NCBI GenBank assembly: GCA_030849075.1
Contig: JASAOO010003012.1
Coordinates: 1-17,220, forward strand
Origin: Zelonia costaricensis
Lineage: Eukaryota; Euglenozoa; Kinetoplastea; Trypanosomatida; Trypanosomatidae
Length of the DNA stretch: 17,220 nt
Direction: 5' to 3'
Shown: piece after piece, positions 8,986 to 15,655 of the stretch
Numbering within the stretch: position 1 is the first letter of the stretch
Layout of the letters: each line of letters opens with the position of its first letter
The notes under the pieces: model-generated
What the model was told of the DNA's origin: nothing
The model's database searches: none
Seen by the model: the letters and a program-made list of their open reading frames with translations, nothing else
Position numbers and translations under genes: made by a program

Positions 8986-9018
8986 CCCTCCCTCTCCCCT
9001 CCCCCTCCCCCTCCCCCC
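8986..9018 (-). promoter_or_regulatory. G-quadruplex-forming tract in the cis-prenyltransferase 3' UTR
   Basis: Read on the minus strand there are six G runs of 6, 5, 5, 4, 3 and 3 bases, separated by one base in most places and by AGA once. This exceeds the usual rule of four G3 runs with 1-7-base loops. It lies about 690 bases past the stop codon, in the transcribed sense. Potential to fold follows from the sequence; any regulatory role is inference. Confidence 0.6.
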
Positions 9019-9707
9019 AACCAGCGCCGCCTGCTTTTCGCCCGCCTCCTGTATCGCTTTGAGCGTGCTGCAGCATCGCGTGCACTGAACGCGAAGTGCC
9101 GCTGTTTGGCGACGTTGGCGCCAGAGGGCGGTGGCCCCCCCTCCTTCACCGCACTGCCAAGAACGAGCTTGAGGTCGAGGCGGGTGGGCGGCGTGGATGC
9201 TGGGTTGAGGCGAGCGGGGAGGTGAGTAGCCCAATGGGTCAGGGCAACGCGGAGCGAGTCCACGCCGTGTACACGAAGGACGGAGGCGAGAGGGGGCTAC
9301 GCGTGGTGTCTGCGTTGGTATTCCGAGCGGCCCGCGAAGCCCCCCCCCTCCTCCTCCTCGCAGTGCTGCCCGAGTCTCACGTCTTCCCCTCTCTCACCGC
9401 TCCATCAGCCCATCACGATTTCTTTTCCGCCCAGCTTCGTATGGCGCGAAGGGGGGAGGGGGGGGCTTAGCGCCACAATGAGGAATTTAAGGATGCCAAA
9501 CGCAGCCAGCGGAGTGTACACACACGACGCACGACGCCTACGCACACGCACGCACACGCGGGCGCGCAGTGTCTGGGTAGGGCAGACAGAAGGAAGAAGG
9601 TGAAGTAGAGCGCACTGGCAGGCGAGTGGTGACGGCGGAGATGTGAGCAGAGAAGCACCCGCGGCACTCCCACAGTCGCCTCCCATCGCCTCTCCAGACC
9701 ACGGTGC

Positions 9708-10883
9708 TCAGCGACCCATGCGCTTGTCGCGCAAACTGAACTGAGTGATCGCGGCTTCGATGTCGGCCCGCGTCACCTCCGGCCACGTCTTGTCCAGAAA
9801 GACAAACTCGGAGTAGGCGCACTCGTACAGCAAAAAGTTACTCACCCGCTGCTCCCCGCTGGTGCGCAGGATCAGCTCCGGCTCCACCGAGGCCGCCGCC
9901 GCGTGACTGCCAAAAATGTCCGCGTCCTCGGCTTCGTGTTCGTCCTGCGTGATGCTGCGTAGCATCTCACGATCAAGCTCCACCTTCGAGACCGGCTCTG
10001 GGGCCGCAGCGACGCCGGCGGCGCAGCTAAGGCGGCGTGCGAGAATGCGATTGCATGCCGCGAGCACCTCCGACTGTCCGCTGTAGCTGACGCAGATGTT
10101 CAGCACGAGCCGCCGCGGCCGCAGCATACGCGTCTCCGCCTCGACACGGTGCATCAGCCCCAGCACGCGCGGCGGCAACCGCATCGGCTCGGTCGAGACA
10201 AACCGCACGAAGATGCGCCGCTCCAGCGCCACGGCGCGCACGCGGTCGAAGAAGAGGAGGAACAGCGACATGAGCGCGTCCACCTCGGCAGCGGGGCGGT
10301 TCCAGTTGTCCGTCGAGAAGGCGTACACTGTCATCATGGCGATTCCGACCTCCATGCAGTGCGTCACCACCTCCAGCAGCTTCTCCCCACCGACGCGGTG
10401 GCCGTCAAACGCGGTGTGCTGGATTGCCGCCAGAAGGCGCTGGTAGCGCGCGGCAATCGAGGTGGAGCGGCCCGCGGCGTCACCGCCTGCGCTGCGGTCT
10501 ACCGCATCGCAGAGCTCTTCGCGCATGGCCCGCAGCTGAGCCGCGTCGGGGTCGCGCGCGGCGATGCTGTGGCGGCGACCGTAGCGCCGGTTGCCGTCCA
10601 TGATGATGCCGAGGTGGCGCACGCGGCACACAACCGGCTCGGGCTTCGCCGCCGCGTCCAGCGCCGCCGCCTTGCCCTCTGCACCGGCTTTGCGCCGGTA
10701 CAGCTTCGCCGTGGCGACGGCGAGCTGACCAAGAAAGGCGACGGCGAAGACGGCGAGGCAGACGACCCCGAAGGTGCCGCACGCGGAGCGCAGCACGGCG
10801 ATGTCGCTGCTGTCGTTGAAGCGCGCGATGGGCTCGAGCTGCACGGCGGTGGCGCCGCGGAACGGCGCGGAAGCAGTGCCCAT
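9708..10883 (-). CDS. cis-prenyltransferase (dehydrodolichyl/polyprenyl diphosphate synthase)
   Basis: The enzyme adds isopentenyl units in cis to farnesyl diphosphate to make the dolichol precursor for N-glycan and GPI synthesis at the ER. Signature motifs of the UPPS/DHDDS family occur in order: HLGIIMDGNRRYG (90-102, catalytic Asp96), GH at 161-162, YAFSTDNWNRP (187-197), LNICVSYSGQ (261-270), and LRTSGEQRVSNFLLYECAYS (339-358), with WPEV at 367-370. The C-terminus RMG (388-390) matches the RxG motif of self-sufficient homomeric enzymes. A membrane segment at about 37-58 would anchor it to the ER. About 50 extra residues (110-160) separate the DGN and GH motifs, and a second insert lies at about 285-330. 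The start at 10883 is the first ATG after a clear acceptor at 10922; an in-frame ATG at 11012 lies upstream of that acceptor. Family assignment is very sure. Confidence 0.95.
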   Translation of the reverse strand: MGTASAPFRGATAVQLEPIARFNDSSDIAVLRSACGTFGVVCLAVFAVAFLGQLAVATAKLYRRKAGAEGKAAALDAAAKPEPVVCRVRHLGIIMDGNRRYGRRHSIAARDPDAAQLRAMREELCDAVDRSAGGDAAGRSTSIAARYQRLLAAIQHTAFDGHRVGGEKLLEVVTHCMEVGIAMMTVYAFSTDNWNRPAAEVDALMSLFLLFFDRVRAVALERRIFVRFVSTEPMRLPPRVLGLMHRVEAETRMLRPRRLVLNICVSYSGQSEVLAACNRILARRLSCAAGVAAAPEPVSKVELDREMLRSITQDEHEAEDADIFGSHAAAASVEPELILRTSGEQRVSNFLLYECAYSEFVFLDKTWPEVTRADIEAAITQFSLRDKRMGR

Positions 10884-11471
10884 AGCCCGCGCGCCACGCC
10901 TTGAGAGACCGCGGTGGAACTCTGGTTGGGGATAGTGAGCAGAGGAAGGGTGGGTGGAGAGTAGGGAGGGAGGGAGGACGCTCAGAGCATCGGAGCACAA
11001 GCAGGACCGCATGCGCCGCCCTCTCCAGCCTCCTCCCGCACAGCCACCCGCTGTCCGCTGCACGGACAGGACGAGGACGAAGGCGGCGCCGTAGGAGTCC
11101 GCATCCTGTGTGTGTGCTTTGCTTCGCTTTCGGTTCTGCCTGTCATTTCCAGCAGCGCTGCGTCATCTCGTGCACGCCCGCAGACACACGCACATGTACT
11201 TCCCTTCGCAGACACAAGCAGACACGGACGTGTGCGCGCCTGTGCGCGAGCCTGGGCCGCGCTGCGGCGACACCTCTAGCAGTACAACACGGGAGAGAGA
11301 GAAGAAGGCAGCAGCGCTGCCCGCCCACACTGCGGCCACCCCCTCCTTCGGGAGGCGGACGCGCGGGTGTGCGCAGAGGGCGACGCAAAGTGAGCAGCGG
11401 CGAGGACGGCAGGGGAGAGTGGTCCAGGTGTCGGGACGACGTAGGCGCGCGCACGAGGGCGGTTAATGCCG
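10884..11471. other. 0.6-kb spacer: 3' UTR of the small coiled-coil gene and 5' flank of the cis-prenyltransferase gene
   Basis: No gene was seen. The right part contains CA/CG-rich sequence with short CA runs; the left part holds the pyrimidine tract and acceptor of the cis-prenyltransferase gene. Open frames here are antisense or low-complexity. Confidence 0.6.
10922..10980 (-). promoter_or_regulatory. spliced-leader acceptor of the cis-prenyltransferase gene
   Basis: On the minus strand a C/T-rich tract (CCTCCCTCCCTCCC and following, about 10978-10935) is followed by the first AG at 10923-10922. This predicts a 5' UTR of about 38 bases and the ATG at 10883 as the first start. It is one of the clearest acceptor signals in the window, and it decides between two in-frame ATGs. 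Confidence 0.65.
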
Positions 11472-12077
11472 TCACTTGCGCCCCGCCGCCGCGTCGGGAT
11501 CGAGGGCGCCGCGCTGCAGCATGCCCAGCAGATCGCCCTTCTGCGCGGCGCCCCAGCGGAGGCGGTCGCTGGAGTTGCGGTGCAGCACGTCCGCGTTGAG
11601 CAGAGAGAGGGACTGCGCGGTCGTGACGATGGGGGACATGAGCGTGTAGACACCCTTGGCGAAGTGGACCACGGGGGTGTACAGCCAGTTGCCGATGACG
11701 AGCAGCAGCGAGCGCTGCGGGCTGCTCTGGTTGGCAGCCCGCCCACGCTGCGTCGACTCGCCGGCGAAGAGGCGGAGCTGCTCCGTGTGGTCGGCCACGA
11801 TGCCGTGCTGGCGCTCGAGACTGATCACCACAAACTCTAGCTGCTGTTGCGCGTAGGCCATGTCGCTCTGGCTCTTGGCAAAGAGCTCCTCCATCCGCGT
11901 GACGTGCGCGCGCAGGTCCTCGATGACGACCCGCTTCCGCTCGTTGGCGCCCTCGAGCTGGCGGCAGCGGCGAGTGAGCTGCTCGACGGTGTCGTGGAGG
12001 TGCTGCAGCTGCGCGCGCTGGTCCTCGGGCAGCTCCGCCGCGGGGCGCCCCAGCTGCTTTGGGCGGATGTCTGACAT
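11472..12077 (-). CDS. small coiled-coil protein with hydrophobic C-terminal region
   Basis: The 201-residue product is not recognised. Residues 18-105 are charged and heptad-like (QHLHDTVEQL, IEDLRAHVTRMEEL, LEFVVISLERQ), indicating a coiled coil. Residues 123-160 are largely hydrophobic (SLLLVIGNWLYTPVVHFAKG then VYTLMSPI), long enough for a membrane hairpin or one helix plus a surface-bound segment. A short soluble tail with DLLGMLQRG follows. Coiled coil plus C-terminal membrane segment recalls tethering or organelle-shaping proteins, but no family is claimed. The ATG at 12077 is the only in-frame ATG; the frame is open further upstream, but only through GTG and low-complexity UTR. C/G-ending codons and the lack of stops support a real gene. 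Confidence 0.8.
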   Translation of the reverse strand: MSDIRPKQLGRPAAELPEDQRAQLQHLHDTVEQLTRRCRQLEGANERKRVVIEDLRAHVTRMEELFAKSQSDMAYAQQQLEFVVISLERQHGIVADHTEQLRLFAGESTQRGRAANQSSPQRSLLLVIGNWLYTPVVHFAKGVYTLMSPIVTTAQSLSLLNADVLHRNSSDRLRWGAAQKGDLLGMLQRGALDPDAAAGRK

Positions 12078-12086
12078 GCGACGAGT

Positions 12087-12143
12087 CTGTGAGCGTATGT
12101 GTACGTGCGTGTGTGTGTTGGTGGGGGGGGGGGGGGAGGGGGG
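12087..12143 (-). promoter_or_regulatory. poly(C)/CA tract and likely spliced-leader acceptor of the small coiled-coil gene
   Basis: Read on the minus strand: two C6/C3 runs around a T, then 14 C residues (12136-12123), then a CA-rich run ending in CAG at 12089-12087. No AG occurs between the C tract and this CAG. Splicing here leaves only about 9 bases before the ATG at 12077, which is unusually short. The 14-base homopolymer is also a likely site of sequencing error. Confidence 0.45.
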
Positions 12144-12799
12144 ATGAGGTCGTCTTCCACCGCTACACGAACGTGAGGGACCGACCACCCGCCACAGTCG
12201 AGCTCGTCTGGGAAGCGGCGCCTGCGGTCACCTGGCACGACCTGCTGTGGTTGAACAAGCGGTGCAGATCGACGTTTGGGTAAGGGTCACACGCAAACAC
12301 ACATAACGACGAGAGGATTGGAGTAGCGTGTAACGTGGGCATCAACTCGGTGGGCACGGGGCACGCATTGGCGGGGAGCCGCACGAGGTAGAGAGACGGC
12401 AGCGACCACAGCAATCCTCTAGTGTGGAGACAGACGACGGCGACGAGACCACGGCGTTCCGCGTGTGCCTCCCTTCCTCGCCCCGCTCGTCGACTCCGTC
12501 CACTGCGTTCAAGTGCCACGGCAGGACGCGCGCGACCGAGGAGCCGCACTCAGGCCAACTCTTCACGTTGTGGGTGACGCTGTTGCTGTCGATTGTTGTT
12601 ATTGTGGTCCTTCTCAGCAGCGTGGGGAAAGAGGCTGGTGGGGAGCACCGGGGGGTGCGTCCTCGTGACGCCCGCTCTCACCCACGGACCCTCTCGCACT
12701 CTGCGTAGGCGCGCCGGGGATGGGGTGGTCAGGGGGGCGAGGGCGAGGGGGGGGGGTGAATGCTGCACAGCGCTCGCGTCATGTGAAGAGCATTTCACC

Positions 12800-12817
12800 G
12801 GCGCCATCACTGGCGCC
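12800..12817. repeat. short GC stem-loop after the coiled-coil gene stop
   Basis: GGCGCC and its copy GGCGCC (each self-complementary) flank ATCACT, giving a six-pair GC stem about 60 bases past the stop codon at 12878. It adjoins the G-rich tract at 12816-12842. It may be chance in such GC-rich DNA. Confidence 0.45.
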
Positions 12818-12842
12818 CCGCCTCCCCCACTCCCCCTCCCCC
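12816..12842 (-). promoter_or_regulatory. G-quadruplex-forming tract in the 3' UTR of the 319-residue gene
   Basis: On the minus strand the runs G5, G5, G5 and G4 are separated by 1, 3 and 4 bases, fitting the standard quadruplex pattern. It begins about 35 bases after the TAA stop. Folding is predicted from sequence only. Confidence 0.6.
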
Positions 12843-12877
12843 TAAGCCTTCATCGATCCGTTGCTGAAGTTGCTACG

Positions 12878-13837
12878 TTACATCATGTTCGTGTCCTTCA
12901 GCAGAGTGAGCGGCGGCGCCGTCGGGCACATGCACGTGAAGAGGCGATTCACACGGCCCACGACGTAGTTCTGGACGGCCAGCCGGTCCCACAGCGTAGT
13001 GACCCGGTCCACGCATGGCAGCGCCGCGTCGGTGCCCTGTCCGCCGTCCCGCGGCATCGGCAGCGACCGCAGCACGTGGTTCACCTCGAGCAGCGAGTCC
13101 ACCACGGTGGACCGCACCGCCATGTTTGTGTCGGGGTCCAGGAAGTTCTCCGTGGTGCGCACCGCGTCACTGGCGGACATCACCGGGCGCAGGTACCCGC
13201 TGAGCTGGTCGAGGTGGTACTGCTGCAGCTGCCGCAGCTGCTCCTGGCTCTCCGCCAACTCCCGTGTGCGCCGGTCCAGCTGACGCCGCGCTTCCACAAC
13301 GTCATTGGTGTAGTGAACCGCCTCCCTTGCGCTGGCCGCCGCAGCGTCGGTGCCGCTGGTCTCGTCAGCCTCGTGCTGCATCAGCGCCAGACGCGCGGCC
13401 TCACGGCGCTCGCGGGTGAGGGTGGCGAGGCGGGCACGCAGGACTCGATTGCGCGCCTCGGCAAGCCGCAGTCGGTCCGCCTCCAGCTCCGCGGTGCGGC
13501 GCAACTCGGCCGCCTCGCTCTCCGCTGCGCGGCCCACGGCGAGGGCCTGCTGCGAGGCGGACTCGTGCGCGAAGAGCTCCGCCAGTACGGCGGTGCGGTC
13601 GGGTGGCGCGGTGCTCTCGCCGTGCAGCCCGGGCCCCGGGGTCGGTGATGACGACGTGCGTGGACCCGCTGCCGACGGTGGTGCGGCGCGTCGCTGCGTA
13701 TCGTCGTCGCAGGTTTCAAGAAGGCGTGCGAGCGCCGCCTCCTGCGCGGCAAGGCAGTCGTCGACAACCGCGGCGATGGACTCGACGGGGGCTGCGGCGC
13801 GAGCCGCCCCAGGCTGCAAGCGGGTGTGCAGCGTCAT
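12878..13837 (-). CDS. coiled-coil protein of unknown function
   Basis: The 319-residue product is not recognised. The first 18 residues (MTLHTRLQPGAARAAAPV) have Arg but no acidic residue, so a mitochondrial presequence is possible. A Pro/Ser/Thr-rich linker spans about 52-80. Residues 84-155 and 172-212 are Ala/Arg/Glu/Leu-rich with heptad-like spacing (SEAAELRRTAELEADRLRL; LDRRTRELAESQEQLRQLQQ), i.e. long coiled coils. The C-terminal third (213-319) is better mixed and probably folded, with FLDPDTNMAVRS and LWDRLAVQNYVVGRVNRLF as distinctive segments; it is the best probe for homologues. The start at 13837 is the first in-frame ATG; the frame extends upstream only through a CA repeat. Strong C/G third-position bias supports coding. 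Cytoskeletal or mitochondrial roles are both open. Confidence 0.85.
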   Translation of the reverse strand: MTLHTRLQPGAARAAAPVESIAAVVDDCLAAQEAALARLLETCDDDTQRRAAPPSAAGPRTSSSPTPGPGLHGESTAPPDRTAVLAELFAHESASQQALAVGRAAESEAAELRRTAELEADRLRLAEARNRVLRARLATLTRERREAARLALMQHEADETSGTDAAAASAREAVHYTNDVVEARRQLDRRTRELAESQEQLRQLQQYHLDQLSGYLRPVMSASDAVRTTENFLDPDTNMAVRSTVVDSLLEVNHVLRSLPMPRDGGQGTDAALPCVDRVTTLWDRLAVQNYVVGRVNRLFTCMCPTAPPLTLLKDTNMM

Positions 13838-14298
13838 ACAACGAAGCGCACCCACCACGTGGGTGTATGTGTGTGTGTGTGTGTGTGTCTGTGTGTGTCT
13901 GGGCTGGGGTGTGTTGATGGACAAAGAAGACGGCGGCAGCCACGGCTCGGTGGATCGACTGCGGCGCAGCGTGTACGTCGCTTTGTGTATTCGGTGGGCC
14001 GCAGACACCGCGACGGCGCAAAGGTCAAGACAGGCGGAAAGGTGGAGAGGAGTCCGTGTACAGGAGCGGCGCAGCTCATGTCATGTCCCAACGAACAGTC
14101 CATCTTACGACTGCGACGCGCACGACGAGCATGCGACGGACGTGATTCAGTTTGTCGAAGGACGCGTGGCGGAACACCAGAACAAGCAAGGAGATAGGGG
14201 GGCGGGCGCACCGCCACATGCAGAGCCGCCGCTCCTTTCCACTGCAGCAGCGACCTTCACCTCCTGCGGCACCAGACGCCGGTGACGCAGCGTGCTTG
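13838..14298. other. 0.46-kb spacer: 3' UTR of the RNase H2 gene and 5' flank of the coiled-coil gene
   Basis: Apart from the CA repeat at 13862-13905 there is no striking structure and no gene. Candidate acceptors on the minus strand are the CAGs in and just before the CA run (about 13885-13912). Confidence 0.6.
13862..13905. repeat. GT/CA dinucleotide microsatellite
   Basis: A nearly continuous (GT)n run, interrupted by TATG and TCTG, reads as (CA)n on the transcribed strand. It ends about 25 bases before the ATG at 13837, so it lies in the 5' UTR or the acceptor region of the coiled-coil gene. Confidence 0.9.
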
Positions 14299-15303
14299 CT
14301 ACGCAGCCTCCGCTCGCTGCTTCTTGCGCCGCGGGTCGGCCGGTGCAGCCGACTGCCGCGCCGCCAGCACCGCCCTCACCGGGGCGTACTCGAGCCGGTG
14401 GAGGGGGCACGGTCCGTGCGCGGCGAGGGCGGCCTGGTGCCCCGCCGTGCAGTACCCCTTGTGCTGGTCGAAGCCGTAGACGGGGTAGCGGCGGTGCATC
14501 ACTGTCCCCGCGAAGGTGTCACGCGTCACCTTCGCCACGACCGAGGCCGCCGCGATGCACAGCAGCGTCGCGTCGCCCTTCACCACCGTCGTGCAGGCAA
14601 ACCCACGCAGCCCGTCGAACTCTGCGCCAACGCGCTTGCGTGCCTCGGGCTTCTTCGCTGCCTGCAGCCGCACCCGCTGCCGCTCCGCGTCGGACAGGAA
14701 GGTCCAGGGGACGCGGTTGCCGTCGATGAGCACGGCGCAGTTGGCGGGCGTCAGCCGCTCTGTCTCGCCCACAGCGGCGTTGTAGCCGTACACCACGGCA
14801 TCGCACACGGCCGCCATGCCGTCGAGTGTCGCATTCAGAATGTTGCGCGCGTTGATCACTGCGACGTCGATGAGGGCGACGGCGAGGGCCTGCAGCGGCT
14901 GCAGCGGCTGGGGACACACGAGGCAGCGGGCGCCGTGCGCCGTGGCCTCGCACAAGAAGGAGGCGCTCCCTCCACTGTGCAGCTCGGCACACATCGCCTG
15001 CAGCGCGTCAGCCCGCTGATCCTCCCTCATGGCCTTACTGTCAGCGACGGTGTAAAGCACGGGCGTGGCGGAGAGGCGGTACAGAGCTGCGGCGACGCCG
15101 ACCGGCCCAGCCATGCAGCCGCGCCCCGCCTCGTCCACGCCAACAACGAAGCGAATGTGCGGCGGCAGCATGGCCCGCTCCGCCTCTGTCGTTAGCAGCG
15201 GAGTGGACATACCGCGAGCAGCATCGACCAGGAGTGGGGAAAGGGGGGTACCAGTGTGCCACGAGGGCGGCTCTGTTCTCGGCGTGCTTGCGGCACCGCA
15301 CAT
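14299..15303 (-). CDS. ribonuclease H2 (RNase HII type), catalytic subunit
   Basis: RNase HII cleaves the RNA strand of RNA-DNA hybrids and removes ribonucleotides misincorporated in DNA. Numbered from the internal Met at 15210, the family motifs are VGVDEAGRG (23-31, catalytic Asp26 and Glu27), ADSKAMR (56-62), LIDGN (161-165, Asp163), VVKGDA (209-214, Asp213), IAAASVVAKVTRD (219-231) and YGFDQHKGYCTAGH (245-258), followed by HRLEYAPV (271-278). All four acidic catalytic residues are present. The C-terminus has a basic PRRKKQR, possibly a nuclear signal. Two in-frame ATGs compete: 15303 (334 residues), the first ATG after the acceptor at 15334, and 15210 (303 residues), close before the core. 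I list the longer form; the extra 31 residues are not conserved family sequence and could be an organelle-targeting leader. Trypanosomatids carry several RNase H2-type proteins; which one this is cannot be told here. Confidence 0.93.
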   Translation of the reverse strand: MCGAASTPRTEPPSWHTGTPLSPLLVDAARGMSTPLLTTEAERAMLPPHIRFVVGVDEAGRGCMAGPVGVAAALYRLSATPVLYTVADSKAMREDQRADALQAMCAELHSGGSASFLCEATAHGARCLVCPQPLQPLQALAVALIDVAVINARNILNATLDGMAAVCDAVVYGYNAAVGETERLTPANCAVLIDGNRVPWTFLSDAERQRVRLQAAKKPEARKRVGAEFDGLRGFACTTVVKGDATLLCIAAASVVAKVTRDTFAGTVMHRRYPVYGFDQHKGYCTAGHQAALAAHGPCPLHRLEYAPVRAVLAARQSAAPADPRRKKQRAEAA

Positions 15304-15655
15304 TGAAGGGCAGACGAAGTGTGAGAAAGAGGGCTGGAGAGAGGGGCAGAGGGGCGGTTGATGGTGTCGAGGTGGTGGGGCGGGGAGGCGCGCCACGAGG
15401 GCATCGAATGGCGTGCGGGGAGGGGGGAGGGGGGCGCGTGACGGCGCTTGAGAAAGACGGGAGACGGGAGGGACTGGCAGTCTCGCCTCGCTGTTGCCTC
15501 CACCCGCCCCGCCCCGACCATTGCACCACTTGCCGCACTAGCGGGGGTGCAGTCCCCAGCACCTCGCCGCAGAAGGGGCCGTAGTGTTTTCTTTGTGTGG
15601 ACGCCGGAGCGCCGGCAACCACAACGGGGGGCGGGGTGGCGGTGTGTCTAGAGCT
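15304..15655. other. spacer: 3' UTR of the F-x-P repeat gene and 5' flank of the RNase H2 gene
   Basis: The plus strand is G/GA-rich (for example 15417-15435), giving pyrimidine tracts on the transcript. No gene was seen. The part just above 15304 holds the pyrimidine tract and likely acceptor of the RNase H2 gene. Confidence 0.6.
15334..15360 (-). promoter_or_regulatory. likely spliced-leader acceptor of the RNase H2 gene
   Basis: On the minus strand CCCCTCTGCCCCTCTCTCCAG ends with AG at 15335-15334. The next ATG, 30 bases on, is the in-frame one at 15303. A second pyrimidine run follows it, and a later AG at 15288-15287 is an alternative acceptor that would skip that ATG. Confidence 0.5.

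Larger units (their letters stand above)
8509..9707. other. 1.2-kb spacer: 3' UTR of the cis-prenyltransferase gene and 5' flank of the WD40 gene
   Basis: No gene with an ATG start is supported. The transcribed strand alternates between C/T-rich tracts (for example opposite the G runs at 9451-9465, and about 8640-8700) and G-rich tracts (8986-9018 and 9344-9362). A hairpin lies at 8815-8845. The spliced-leader acceptor of the WD40 gene could not be fixed; a pyrimidine-rich stretch at about 8645-8695 followed by AG near 8610 is the best candidate. A methionine-free open frame at 8970-9296 is discussed under findings. Confidence 0.55.
12078..12877. other. 0.8-kb spacer: 3' UTR of the 319-residue coiled-coil gene and 5' flank of the small coiled-coil gene
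   Basis: No gene is supported. It contains a G-quadruplex-type tract and a small stem-loop immediately after the upstream stop (12800-12842), mixed-composition sequence, and a poly(C)/CA processing region near 12087-12143. Plus-strand frames at about 12465-12710 lack any recognisable domain. Confidence 0.6.

Noticed and set aside
9344..9365. Plus-strand pyrimidine tract followed by CAG, resembling a splice acceptor for a plus-strand gene
   Set aside because: No plus-strand gene follows it and all neighbours are on the minus strand; it is better read as a G-rich 3' UTR tract of the minus transcript.
9708..11012. Longer cis-prenyltransferase form starting at the in-frame ATG at 11012
   Set aside because: The extra 43 residues translate a pyrimidine tract, and the likely splice acceptor at 10922 lies downstream of that ATG, so it would not be in the mRNA.
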